DNA of 64,000 nt from Elusimicrobiota bacterium (GTDB lineage Bacteria > Elusimicrobiota > Elusimicrobia > FEN-1173): contig JADJJR010000001.1 in the NCBI GenBank assembly GCA_016706425.1, forward strand, positions 1-64,000, in the 5' to 3' direction. Shown here piece after piece: positions 35,791 to 43,102 of the stretch. Position 1 is the first letter of the stretch. Each line of letters opens with the position of its first letter. Below the pieces are notes generated by a model, which was not told the origin of the DNA, made no database searches, and saw only the letters and a program-made list of their open reading frames with translations. A program made the translations under genes and the position numbers.

Positions 35791-36845
35791 AGTTTGTAGT
35801 CCAGGCCAATGAATGTCCGCCACTGGCGTTGGTCTTTGTATTCCCCAGTGGGGCGGTGATAGTGGCTCCCGATGATTAGACCGAACCGCGACACGTCGGG
35901 GGCTTTCCATTCGTTGGCCGGGCTCCATCTTGCGCCCACCATCGCCTCTTCCACTTTGTTTTCAATCGGGATTCCCGCCACGATTGCTATGGATCGGTTC
36001 CACGGGTTGAATGCTTTGGACACATAAACATGGGCGAAGATGTAGGGCTTAACGCTGGCCTTTGTGAAGTTGTCCTGTTTATTGGCCGCCCCCGCGCCAA
36101 CACCGGCACCGAATAAGGATAGGCGGATGTTCGAAAAGTGGAAGTCACTGCTTTGTTGGTTTCCGGTTTGGTGGACGTTTAGGCGATAGACCGATTCCTT
36201 TTCCAGAGGGAACTTGATGATGGCTTTTCGGATTGTAGTCCCCGGGATCGGCTCCGCCTTTGTCATATCTACGGCGGCGCAGACGCCTTCCAACGGGCGT
36301 TGGCCATACCGTTGGGGCTCTTTGCCCGTGTACAGCTTGATGACCTCCATGGCGTTAATGCCGGAGTCTTTTTCCTTTTCGTAGACCAGGCCTTCCAGTC
36401 GGACTTGAAATTGGCTCGGTTCTTTAAAACAAACGTCGCGGGAATCCCCGGCCATTGTGACGGGGGTGTCTGGAACGGCTGGTTTTTGGTTCAAAACCGG
36501 GGCGCCCTCCTCCACAAATACCACCACATACAAAAACACTTCGTTGGAGAGCCGGTCGGTTTGTTTCCCCCGATGCCAGAGGGACATGACGGGGTAGGGG
36601 TCTGTTTTTCCAAACGCCAAGACCAAATCCGGGAAGGCGATATTTCTTCGGTCGCCGTAATAACTTTGTAGAAGCTCCTCGCCGGAGACTCCCCCGCCCA
36701 TGGCGGAGAGGTAGTTGGTCAACTTTAGTGGGAAATCAGGGGCGGTGGAAGGATTGCCGCCGCCGCGTTGGAGCGGATGTTCATAGGACGACGCGGACGC
36801 GATCGACGACACAAACAACAGAGACCACAACAGGTTTTTAATCAT
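35787..36845 (-). CDS. Exported, possibly outer-membrane protein, unknown family
   Basis: Predicted 352 residues from ATG 36845, which starts a signal peptide (MIKNLLWSLLFVSSIASASS). The mature part is beta-rich. Its C-terminus alternates polar and aromatic residues and ends RQWRTFIGLDYKL, compatible with outer-membrane beta strands. The middle has LLQSYYGDRRNIAFPDLVLAF and MAGDSRDVCFKEPSQF. I recognise no family. First gene of the four-gene operon that ends in a DUF1016-nuclease. Surface proteins are unusual in restriction-type islands. Confidence 0.6.
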   Translation of the reverse strand: MIKNLLWSLLFVSSIASASSYEHPLQRGGGNPSTAPDFPLKLTNYLSAMGGGVSGEELLQSYYGDRRNIAFPDLVLAFGKTDPYPVMSLWHRGKQTDRLSNEVFLYVVVFVEEGAPVLNQKPAVPDTPVTMAGDSRDVCFKEPSQFQVRLEGLVYEKEKDSGINAMEVIKLYTGKEPQRYGQRPLEGVCAAVDMTKAEPIPGTTIRKAIIKFPLEKESVYRLNVHQTGNQQSSDFHFSNIRLSLFGAGVGAGAANKQDNFTKASVKPYIFAHVYVSKAFNPWNRSIAIVAGIPIENKVEEAMVGARWSPANEWKAPDVSRFGLIIGSHYHRPTGEYKDQRQWRTFIGLDYKL

Positions 36846-36891
36846 AGGCCTCCCGGCAGAAGAACCCACGAGGTGGAATCCTCATATTACT

Positions 36892-36941
36892 AAAAACGCC
36901 CCACCAACCCGTCGCGTTCCACGTGCCGGGCTTGTTGGGGC
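36892..36941 (-). promoter_or_regulatory. Hairpin with conserved 15-nt loop, copy 3, with T-tract
   Basis: Arms 36898-36911 (GCCCCACCAACCCG) and 36927-36941 (CGGGCTTGTTGGGGC) pair with one mismatch and one bulge around the 15-base loop 36912-36926 (TTCCACGT core). On the minus strand the stem is followed by GTTTTTAG, so it could act as an intrinsic terminator or attenuator ~50 bases before the operon starting at 36845. Confidence 0.65.
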
Positions 36942-36972
36942 AAAATCAAAACCAGAAAAACAAAAGTCAAAG

Positions 36973-37794
36973 GCGCGCGCGACCGATGGGAGGGGCGAGG
37001 CCAACGGCCTTGACCCCAGGCCAGGCAAGGCCGACGACGGGGCTCGGCCCCGGCGGCGGCGCACAGGGCTGATGGGGGCTCAAGCGCAGCGGGCAGCGTC
37101 CCACGGCTCACCACGCCAAGCCCGGCGACCGCGCACGCTTTACCTGCGGGCGCGGGGCGGCCCGGTTTTCTCCAGCTTTTCAGGCGGAGCGGCCCGCGTC
37201 CCAGTCCGCCCACACGCCAAGCGGGCCGGGCGGCGGCGCGCGCTCCTCGTGCCGACGCGCGGCCCGCGCACCTGTTTTTCAGCGTCCAACCGAAGCAAGC
37301 CGCGTCCGGGGTTTTCCCAACAAACAGATCAACCGCAGTGTGCGCTGTCTTTCTCCCGGCCAACGGCCGGGGTTTTCTCCGCTGTTCCGCCGGAGGTTTT
37401 TCTTTCCCGGCCGCCGCGCTATCGCGCGGGGGTTTCCCGTCCAACACCGCCGCCATCGGCGGAAGGTTTGCGCGGCAAGGCTCAACCCCTTGCCACTGTC
37501 TTTCAAAGGGGAATGGATCGAATGATTCAGCGGTGGAAAAGGGCCCGTATAGCGGTCGAAAAGTAACACGGCCACGGCGGCGGCAACACCCGCCGCAAAG
37601 GTTGGTCGAGCTCCGCACCCCCTACACACGCGGCAGGTTGGGGGCCCACCGGGTCCCCCCTCCCTTCGCAACAGGCCGATCGATCCCTACAAGGTGGGCC
37701 GCAGGTTGTATTGCCCCGTTAAGCGATAGTTCGTCCAATAATCATGTGTCAAATGGGGCATCGACAGGTCAAAAGTTGGCGGCCGCTCTAATTT
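36973..37794 (-). repeat. Tail 2 plus GC-rich block, copy b
   Basis: Near-identical reverse complement of 17744-18568. It begins at GCGCGCGC (36973-36980) and contains ~700 GC-rich bases without a credible gene, then tail 2. Hairpin GGGGGCCC-ACC-GGG-T-CCCCC at 37640-37659. It points into the minus-strand island 2, as block 1 points into island 1. Confidence 0.75.
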
Positions 37795-38043
37795 GCTCCA
37801 CTTTCTTTCTGAATCAAACTCACCAAAAGAGTCCAACTTCATTCCGAGGTTGGGCTCTTTCTTTTGGGCGGGCACGGGCAGGACGGAAGCGGACACCACA
37901 CAACGCACGGCGGACGAAAGAACGTCCGATTCTCCCAATTCTCCGTCGATCGGAAGCCCCCACCGAAACCGAACTGTGATGCGGTCCTTGCCGTAAAAAA
38001 CCTTTTCGATTCGTTCCCGGACGCTCAACGATTTTTCAATTCC
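37687..38043 (-). pseudogene. Inverted copy of recombinase 2 C-terminal segment plus in-frame tail 2
   Basis: Encodes the recombinase 2 C-terminal end (GIEKSLSVRERIEKVF to FDSERKWS), crosses TGGAGC (37795-37800) in frame and continues KLERPPTFDLSM to YNLRPTL-stop. Tail 2 and tail 1 share PPT.D, YW, RLTG.YNLRPTL although their DNA differs strongly before the last ~20 codons, suggesting selection on protein. Relative to 39764-40013 this copy lacks one T in a TTCGTTCC context, which keeps its frame open. Confidence 0.7.
37795..37800 (-). other. Junction C: TGGAGC hexamer
   Basis: GCTCCA on the plus strand. Joins the recombinase 2 segment to tail 2. Here the long B/C inverted repeat and the shorter C/D inverted repeat both end. 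Confidence 0.5.
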
Positions 38044-38163
38044 AACACCGCGCGCGCAACCCCAAAGCGGTCCCTTCCCCCTGCTTCCCCCGATCCCAGC
38101 GGGCCGGGGGACTGTCGGACCCCTCCCGTTCCCTCCCCGGCGGGGCGGGCCGAGAAAGCCCGC

Positions 38164-38349
38164 CTACTTCTTCAGGCCTTTCTCCAAGGCCTTGCGGGCC
38201 ATCACCTGCAAAGAGGATCGTTCTTCAAAAGCCTTTTTCCTCAGTGCCTCGTAAAGCGTCTCCGTCAAATGGAGCGTCAACGCTTTAACAAATCCTTTTT
38301 TCTTGTAGAAGTCGGTGCCTGTGATCACGGGCTTTTCGCTGGGGCTCAT
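38164..38349 (-). CDS. Ribbon-helix-helix-like small regulator
   Basis: Predicted 61 residues: basic N-terminus, then VKALTLHLTETLYEALRKKAFEERSSLQVMARKALEKGL, the beta-strand/helix/helix pattern of CopG/Arc-like DNA-binding proteins. It is divergent from recombinase 2 and occupies the place held by the XRE gene in unit 1. Probable repressor of the shared promoter region, which has two palindromes. The 120 bases on its 3' side are GC-rich and similar to 15867-15985. Confidence 0.7.
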   Translation of the reverse strand: MSPSEKPVITGTDFYKKKGFVKALTLHLTETLYEALRKKAFEERSSLQVMARKALEKGLKK

Positions 38350-38373
38350 GGCGTTACCTTAACAATTCGGGCG

Positions 38374-38420
38374 TTGACAGAACATCTAGCACCGTTTATG
38401 CTAGTTGTGTAATATATTAC
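38374..38420 (+). promoter_or_regulatory. Promoter and operators of recombinase 2
   Basis: TTGACA (38374-38379), 17-base spacer, TATGCT (38397-38402). Inverted repeat CTAGCA (38386-38391) / TGCTAG (38399-38404) overlaps the -10, and a perfect palindrome GTAATATATTAC (38409-38420) covers the start region. Both are plausible operators of the adjacent regulator. Confidence 0.65.
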
Positions 38421-38445
38421 TGCGCCTTACCAGCAGGGGGTGGCC

Positions 38446-38598
38446 GTGGACTTTATTCTCGCTCTGTCAAAAAAAGATCCGATCCTGTCCGATTCTCTGC
38501 TCCGACTGTTAAACGAATTTACCTACGAAGGGTTTTTGTCGTTACAAAAGTCCAGGGGGTCTTATGATTCTAACTTCAAATCAAAACCAAGCCACTAA
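38446..38598 (+). CDS. Small ORF overlapping the start of recombinase 2
   Basis: GTG 38446 with AGGGGG ~6 bases upstream opens 50 codons (VDFILALSKKDPILSDSLLRLL, then NEFTYEGFLSLQKSRG) and ends 35 bases inside the recombinase gene. Placement right after the promoter suggests translational coupling or a short regulatory peptide. No family; unit 1 has no counterpart. Confidence 0.4.
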   Translation: MDFILALSKKDPILSDSLLRLLNEFTYEGFLSLQKSRGSYDSNFKSKPSH

Positions 38599-39988
38599 AC
38601 CCATCCGATGCGCCATTTACACCCGTGTTTCCACCGACCAACAGGCCGAGGTCGAGTTTAATTCCTGCGAGGCTCAAAACGACCGCATCCACTCGTTCAT
38701 CAAAAGCCAAGAAGGGTTCGAACTTGCCAATGTTTATTCCGACCCAGGCTTCACCGGGGCCAATCTCAACCGACCGGCGCTTAAAAACTTAATTGCCGAC
38801 ATTAAAAACGATCGAATCGACATGGTGATCACCTACAAAATCGACCGTCTAACGCGCTCCCCACGGGATTTTTACCAGCTCATCGAAATTTTCGACGCCC
38901 ACAATGTCGGGTTTATTTCCGTGACGGAGCGCTTTGACACGTCCACCCCCGCCGGGCGGCTTTTGCGCAACATTATGCTGACTTTCGCCCAATTCGAGCG
39001 GGAGCTGGCCTCGGAACGCATTCGGGATAAATTTGCTCAACGCGCCCAACGCGGACTATACAATGGAGGCCGCCCGCCCTACGGCTATAAAAAGGAAACC
39101 GGCAAACTGGTTGTTGATTTTCGCCGCGCCCGGGTGGTCCGATACATCTTTGAAAAATACGTCGAACTGGGCTCCGCACACCAAGTGACCTTGGCCATTC
39201 GGGACTCTTGGCACGAGCGGACCACCCTCAGCGACTCTTTTGTTTGGCGAGTTTTAAAAAATCCGGCGGTGGCGGGAAAAGTGTCCTACAAGGGGAAAGT
39301 TCTTCCAGGCGTCCATTCCCCCATTATTTCCGAAACTCTGTTTAACCACGTCCAAGGGTTGTTGGCCCAGGAAACCCAAGAGGCCAAGCGGCCGGGGTCT
39401 TCTTATCACCATCTCCCCTATTCCGGCCTGGTGGAATGCACGGAATGCCGTTCCAGCATGAGCGTTTCTTTTACAGACAAGAAGACCCCGGAGGGAAGCC
39501 GCCGCTATTTTTATTATCGTTGCACAGCAACGAATCACAAAGGATGGAACGCTTGCTCCACCCGCCAGATTAGCGCTCCTCGGCTGGAGGAGATCATCCA
39601 CCAAAACATCGTCCGGCTCTCCGGGGACCCGCTTTACCTGAAACTTCTATTGCAACAGCCCCCTGAAAACGGGATCGAACCGTTACAATGTAACAGCGTT
39701 TTGACCCCCGAAATTCTGCAAAAAGCACTCCAACGGCATGTGAAAACCTGCGCGCGCAAAACCGGAATTGAAAAATCGTTGAGCGTCCGGGAACGAATCG
39801 AAAAGGTTTTTTACGGCAAGGACCGCATCACAGTTCGGTTTCGGTGGGGGCTTCCGATCGACGGAGAATTGGGAGAATCGGACGTTCTTTCGTTCCGCCG
39901 TGCGTTGTGTGGTGTCCGCTTCCGTCCTGCCCGTGCCCGCCCAAAAGAAAGAGCCCAACCTCGGAATGAAGTTGGACTCTTTTGGTGA
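38564..39988 (+). CDS. Large serine recombinase 2, C-terminal frameshift
   Basis: Predicted 474 residues, close paralogue of recombinase 1: catalytic Ser in YTRVSTDQQ, the same YKIDRLTRSPRDFYQL and ERELASERIRDK, recombinase domain, and zinc ribbon (CTECRSSM, RCTATNHKGWNAC). After ESDVLS the frame changes by an extra T relative to the copy at 37795-38043 and ends in an Arg/Pro-rich peptide. Without that base it would run to KWS-stop, the stop being formed by TGGAGC plus TGA at the tRNA border (40008-40016). The catalytic part is intact. Likely integrase of the element at tRNA-Ala. Confidence 0.88.
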   Translation: MILTSNQNQATKPIRCAIYTRVSTDQQAEVEFNSCEAQNDRIHSFIKSQEGFELANVYSDPGFTGANLNRPALKNLIADIKNDRIDMVITYKIDRLTRSPRDFYQLIEIFDAHNVGFISVTERFDTSTPAGRLLRNIMLTFAQFERELASERIRDKFAQRAQRGLYNGGRPPYGYKKETGKLVVDFRRARVVRYIFEKYVELGSAHQVTLAIRDSWHERTTLSDSFVWRVLKNPAVAGKVSYKGKVLPGVHSPIISETLFNHVQGLLAQETQEAKRPGSSYHHLPYSGLVECTECRSSMSVSFTDKKTPEGSRRYFYYRCTATNHKGWNACSTRQISAPRLEEIIHQNIVRLSGDPLYLKLLLQQPPENGIEPLQCNSVLTPEILQKALQRHVKTCARKTGIEKSLSVRERIEKVFYGKDRITVRFRWGLPIDGELGESDVLSFRRALCGVRFRPARARPKERAQPRNEVGLFW

Positions 39989-40013
39989 GTTTGATTCAGA
40001 AAGAAAGTGGAGC
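39764..40013 (+). repeat. ~250-bp inverted repeat of recombinase 2 C-terminal segment
   Basis: Reverse complement of 37795-38043 apart from one inserted base. TGCGCGCGC (39749-39757) stands just upstream, as in recombinase 1. The pair flanks the regulator and the catalytic half of recombinase 2. Confidence 0.8.
40008..40013 (+). other. Junction D: TGGAGC at the tRNA-Ala 3' end
   Basis: Left flank is recombinase 2; right flank is the tRNA-Ala acceptor stem. This looks like the element-chromosome border (an att site). Confidence 0.6.
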
Positions 40014-40080
40014 TGATCGGGATCGAACCGACGGCCTCGTCCTTGCGAAGGACGCGCTCTCCCAGCTGAGCTACAGCCCC
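40008..40080 (-). tRNA. tRNA-Ala (anticodon CGC)
   Basis: 73 bases folding as a full cloverleaf on the minus strand: acceptor GGGGCTG/CAGCTCC, D stem GCTC/GAGC, anticodon stem CGTCC/GGACG with loop TTCGCAA (anticodon CGC), T stem GTCGG/CCGAT with TTCGATC, discriminator A. CCA is not encoded. Its 3' end coincides with the TGGAGC junction, so the gene stays intact after integration. Confidence 0.95.
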
Positions 40081-40099
40081 GTGAGGGAATCGAGCGTTT

Positions 40100-40105
40100 A
40101 TTATA
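40100..40105 (-). promoter_or_regulatory. -10 element of the tRNA-Ala gene
   Basis: TATAAT on the minus strand, 20 bases before the mature tRNA 5' end. The -35 region (around 40122-40127) is poor. Confidence 0.5.
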
Positions 40106-40143
40106 CCACACCCTCGAAAGTTTTCGCCGTCCCCCCGATCCGC

Positions 40144-40149
40144 TATAAT
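40144..40149 (+). promoter_or_regulatory. -10 element of the Crp/Fnr gene, leaderless arrangement
   Basis: Perfect TATAAT only 6 bases before ATG 40156, placing transcription start at or next to the start codon. No Shine-Dalgarno is present, which fits a leaderless mRNA. Confidence 0.55.
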
Positions 40150-40155
40150 TCCCCT

Positions 40156-40824
40156 ATGCAATTTACCGATCCGACGGCGGGGATCCTGGCGTGCCTTCCC
40201 GACGGCGTCGCCCGCCGGGCCACCCGGGCCTTTGTACGTCGTCGCCACCCCCGGGGAACGGCGGTTTTCAACGAGGGCGATCCCCCGCGCGGGGCCTTCC
40301 TCCTGCGCGCGGGATTGATCAAAATATTCAAACAGTCCCCTTCGGACCGCCCGCTCGCCATGGAACTGGCCCGCCCCGGGGAATGGTTCGGTCTGGTGGC
40401 GGTTCTGGACCGCCGCCCGTACCCCGCGACCGCGTTGGCGCTGGAACCTTCCGAAACCGACGAAATTTCTCCGGCGGTGTTTGAGACCCTGTTTCAAGGC
40501 CATCGCGTTTTCGCCCGGGCCGCGCTGGCGGCGCTGGGCGAGCGGGTGCGACACGCCCAAGAGATGCGCGCCCTGGCGAACGCTCCCGTGGAACGCCGGG
40601 TTGCGCACGTCCTGCTTCGCCTGTCGCCGAACCCGGGTGTCGATGTCCGTCTCCGCCGGGAAGACGTGGCCGAACTCGCGGGGTGCATTCCGGAAACAGC
40701 GATCCGCGTCCTTTCCCAATTTTCCAAACGCGGGCTCGTGCGCACGGGATGGAAACGCGTGGCGGTGCTGGACCCCGCCGCCCTTCGCGCGATCGCCTCG
40801 CCCCAAACCTGTCCGAGCGCATAG
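40156..40824 (+). CDS. Crp/Fnr-family transcriptional regulator
   Basis: Predicted 222 residues. Cyclic-nucleotide-binding fold (~20-130; GTAVFNEGDPPRGAFLLRAGLIKIFKQ, PGEWFGLVAVLD) followed by a Crp-type winged HTH (~150-215; LRREDVAELAGCIPETAIRVLSQFSKRGLV). The N-terminus lacks the Cys set of Fnr, so it is more like NO- or redox-responsive DNR/NnrR types; that is inference. It lies 77 bases upstream of the NO-reductase-like operon, same strand, and probably controls it. The ATG is chosen for its position after TATAAT. Confidence 0.85.
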   Translation: MQFTDPTAGILACLPDGVARRATRAFVRRRHPRGTAVFNEGDPPRGAFLLRAGLIKIFKQSPSDRPLAMELARPGEWFGLVAVLDRRPYPATALALEPSETDEISPAVFETLFQGHRVFARAALAALGERVRHAQEMRALANAPVERRVAHVLLRLSPNPGVDVRLRREDVAELAGCIPETAIRVLSQFSKRGLVRTGWKRVAVLDPAALRAIASPQTCPSA

Positions 40825-40901
40825 TCCCCTTCCTCCGCAAGGCTTATCCTTTCCCCATCGCTCCGCCTCCGGCGGCGCACCGACAAGGAAAGGACACAAC
40901 C

Positions 40902-41471
40902 ATGATCGATTCAAAGCTTGTGCTGTGGGGGCAGACGGTCGGCTACACCGCCTACGTTCTGGCCGTGATGGCCGGCATGGCCTGGTTCGCGTACAAAGTC
41001 ACGCGCGACGGCTCGCTTAAGCTTATCCCGAACTGGGTTTTCCACACGGTGGTGGGCGCGTTGGTGACGGTGGGGGTGTCGCTCCACATCGTGACGCACG
41101 AAACCATCCCGTGGAAAAAATTGGATTTAAACCGCGCCCACATCGCGGCCGACAAGACTTTCGACATCCGCGTGGCCGCGCACAAATTCACTCTCCCCGC
41201 GGATAAAATGACCATCGTCGCGGGGGAAAAGGTCCTCTTCAACGTGACGTCCGACGACCTCACCTACGGCTTCGGTGTGTTTCGCCCGGACCAATCCATG
41301 CTCTTCCAAATGCAGGTTTTGCCCGGCCACCGCAACGACCTCCTCTGGCACTTTGAAGTTCCCGGGCTTTACACCATCCGCTCGACGGAATATTCAGGCC
41401 CGAAAGGAATTCAAATGATCGAAAAAGACGTCATCGAAGTGGTTGAAAAAGCCGGCGAGGTCCTCCCATGA
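40902..41471 (+). CDS. Heme-copper oxidase/NO reductase-like subunit II without CuA
   Basis: Predicted 189 residues. Two N-terminal transmembrane helices (~8-28 and ~43-64), then a cupredoxin domain (~80-185; FTLPADKMTIVAGEKVLFNVTSDDLTYGF, PGHRNDLLWHFEVPGLYTI). Where cytochrome oxidases have the CuA loop with two Cys, His and Met, this protein has RSTEYSGPKGIQM with no Cys, so no CuA centre is expected. AAGGA precedes ATG 40902. Its stop overlaps the start of subunit I by 4 bases. Confidence 0.8.
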   Translation: MIDSKLVLWGQTVGYTAYVLAVMAGMAWFAYKVTRDGSLKLIPNWVFHTVVGALVTVGVSLHIVTHETIPWKKLDLNRAHIAADKTFDIRVAAHKFTLPADKMTIVAGEKVLFNVTSDDLTYGFGVFRPDQSMLFQMQVLPGHRNDLLWHFEVPGLYTIRSTEYSGPKGIQMIEKDVIEVVEKAGEVLP

Positions 41472-43087
41472 CTTTTCTTCAAACCCTGGTGCGCGGCACC
41501 AAAGATCTGTTCAAGCCGGACACATTGACCCCCATGCAAAAAATGACCCTGCGGTTCGTGGTGGTGGGGCTTCTCTGGTACGGGATCGCGGTGGTCGAAG
41601 GCATGATCATGCGGGTGTCCCTCGTGAAGCCCCTGCCGCCATTTCCCCCCGGGCATTATTACGCGATCCTGACCGCGCATCCCCTCGTGGGGATTTTCGG
41701 GTCCACGTATTCCGTGGTCTTCGGCGCGTTCCTTTTCCTGGTGCCTTTCTTGATGAAAAAACCCCTCTGGAGCATCAAAGCCGCGAATTGGACCTGCGGA
41801 CTCCTGGCCGTCGGGACATTGACGTTCTGGGGCGCCGCGTTCATCAGCCACTACGCGCCGCTCTACACGCTCTATTGGCCGCTTCCAGCGGATTTCACCC
41901 AATTCAGTGTCGTGGGGGGAACGTTTTTCATTCTCGGCATCGCCCTGGTTATGGTCGGCACCGCGCTTTTCGTGATCAATGTATTCAAGACGATCACGTA
42001 CACGCCGGCCGGGTTTCCCCCACAACCCGCGGGCGCTCTGTTGGCGTCCGCCCTGGGGTTGACGGGGTTGCGGAGCCTCTTTTCTCGAGAGAAAAAAGAA
42101 CACCCGGTCTCCCTGCCGGTGGCGGCCATCGCCCGGGGAACCGTGGACACCGCTCTCAACGCCGGGATTATCCTGTTCACCGGCGTTCTGATTTTGGTGT
42201 ACATGGTTGCCGAGCTGTCCGGCCACAGCCTCAAACATTCCGCGGTCGACGCGCTCCTGTACAAGAACTGGTTTTGGTGGGGTCTCGACTTGATCGCCGA
42301 CGGCCTGGTTTTGATCTACGTGGCCGGCACCTGGTATCTGATGGCCACGTTGATCAGCGGGAAAAAGCTTTTCATGGAAAACGTCGCCCGAGCGGCGCTT
42401 TTTGTCGAAATGGTGGTGTCCTGGACGGTCTGGTCCCATCACCTGATGTCGGACCAGGCTCAGCCGGGAATCCTTAAGATCCTCTCGGGGGAGATGGTGA
42501 CGGCGTTCGAACTGATCACCCAGGGGTTGGCTTTCACGATCACGCTGGTCACGCTCTGGAGCGCGCGGCCGCTGAAAATGACGAACCCTCTGAAATTCCT
42601 CCTTGGCGGGCTTTTGGGCTTCGCGCTCGCGGTTCCCGCGGGCATCATGCAGGCGGACCTCGGCCTCAACCGCATCCTCCACAACACCCAGTGGATCGTG
42701 GGGCCTCACGTTCACGTGGCGGTCCTGGTTGGCCTCACCATGACCCTCTACGCGGCGGTGTACTACTTGCTCCCCCTGTTGACCAACGGGGCGGAATTGT
42801 ACAGCCAAAAGCTCGTCAACCTGCATTTCTGGTCTCATTTGCTGGGGGGGATCGGCATGGGGGCGTTCATGGGCATGGCCGGCCTGCACGGCATGTTGCG
42901 GCGCACCATGTACTTCAACGGGGAGTTTTCGGGTTACATGATCCTGGCCGCGCTCTCCGGGTCCCTCTTGTTGCTGGGGTTCCTGGCGTTTTTCTTCAAT
43001 ATCGTGATGAGCGTGGGCCTGCGCGGGGTGGTCGGCATTTTCCTCCCCGCCAAGTTGAACACGAAAGACTTGGTTCCCTCCGCCTAA
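41468..43087 (+). CDS. Heme-copper oxidase superfamily subunit I, NO-reductase-like
   Basis: Predicted 539 residues, ~13-14 transmembrane helices. Heme ligands are visible: His in TAHPLVGIFGS (~70) and HVH in IVGPHVHVAVL (~414-416). Two CuB/FeB-type His are in VWSHHLMSDQ (~323). The third metal ligand, normally His in WFFGHPEVY or WWVVHLWVE, aligns with Asp in WFWWGLDLIADG (~274), and the Tyr of true oxidases is absent. From memory, His-to-Asp replacement is described for gNOR/sNOR-type NO reductases. NO reduction rather than O2 reduction is therefore likely, but not proven. Confidence 0.8.
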   Translation: MTFLQTLVRGTKDLFKPDTLTPMQKMTLRFVVVGLLWYGIAVVEGMIMRVSLVKPLPPFPPGHYYAILTAHPLVGIFGSTYSVVFGAFLFLVPFLMKKPLWSIKAANWTCGLLAVGTLTFWGAAFISHYAPLYTLYWPLPADFTQFSVVGGTFFILGIALVMVGTALFVINVFKTITYTPAGFPPQPAGALLASALGLTGLRSLFSREKKEHPVSLPVAAIARGTVDTALNAGIILFTGVLILVYMVAELSGHSLKHSAVDALLYKNWFWWGLDLIADGLVLIYVAGTWYLMATLISGKKLFMENVARAALFVEMVVSWTVWSHHLMSDQAQPGILKILSGEMVTAFELITQGLAFTITLVTLWSARPLKMTNPLKFLLGGLLGFALAVPAGIMQADLGLNRILHNTQWIVGPHVHVAVLVGLTMTLYAAVYYLLPLLTNGAELYSQKLVNLHFWSHLLGGIGMGAFMGMAGLHGMLRRTMYFNGEFSGYMILAALSGSLLLLGFLAFFFNIVMSVGLRGVVGIFLPAKLNTKDLVPSA

Positions 43088-43102
43088 ATTCTGTTTACCC
43101 CC

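Noticed and set aside
41411..42889. Long minus-strand frame opposite the heme-copper subunit I, and similar long frames opposite hydE-hydG, hydA-hydB, RND and tolC
   Set aside because: They are antisense shadows of strongly conserved proteins in GC-rich DNA, with no recognisable domain and no ribosome binding site.
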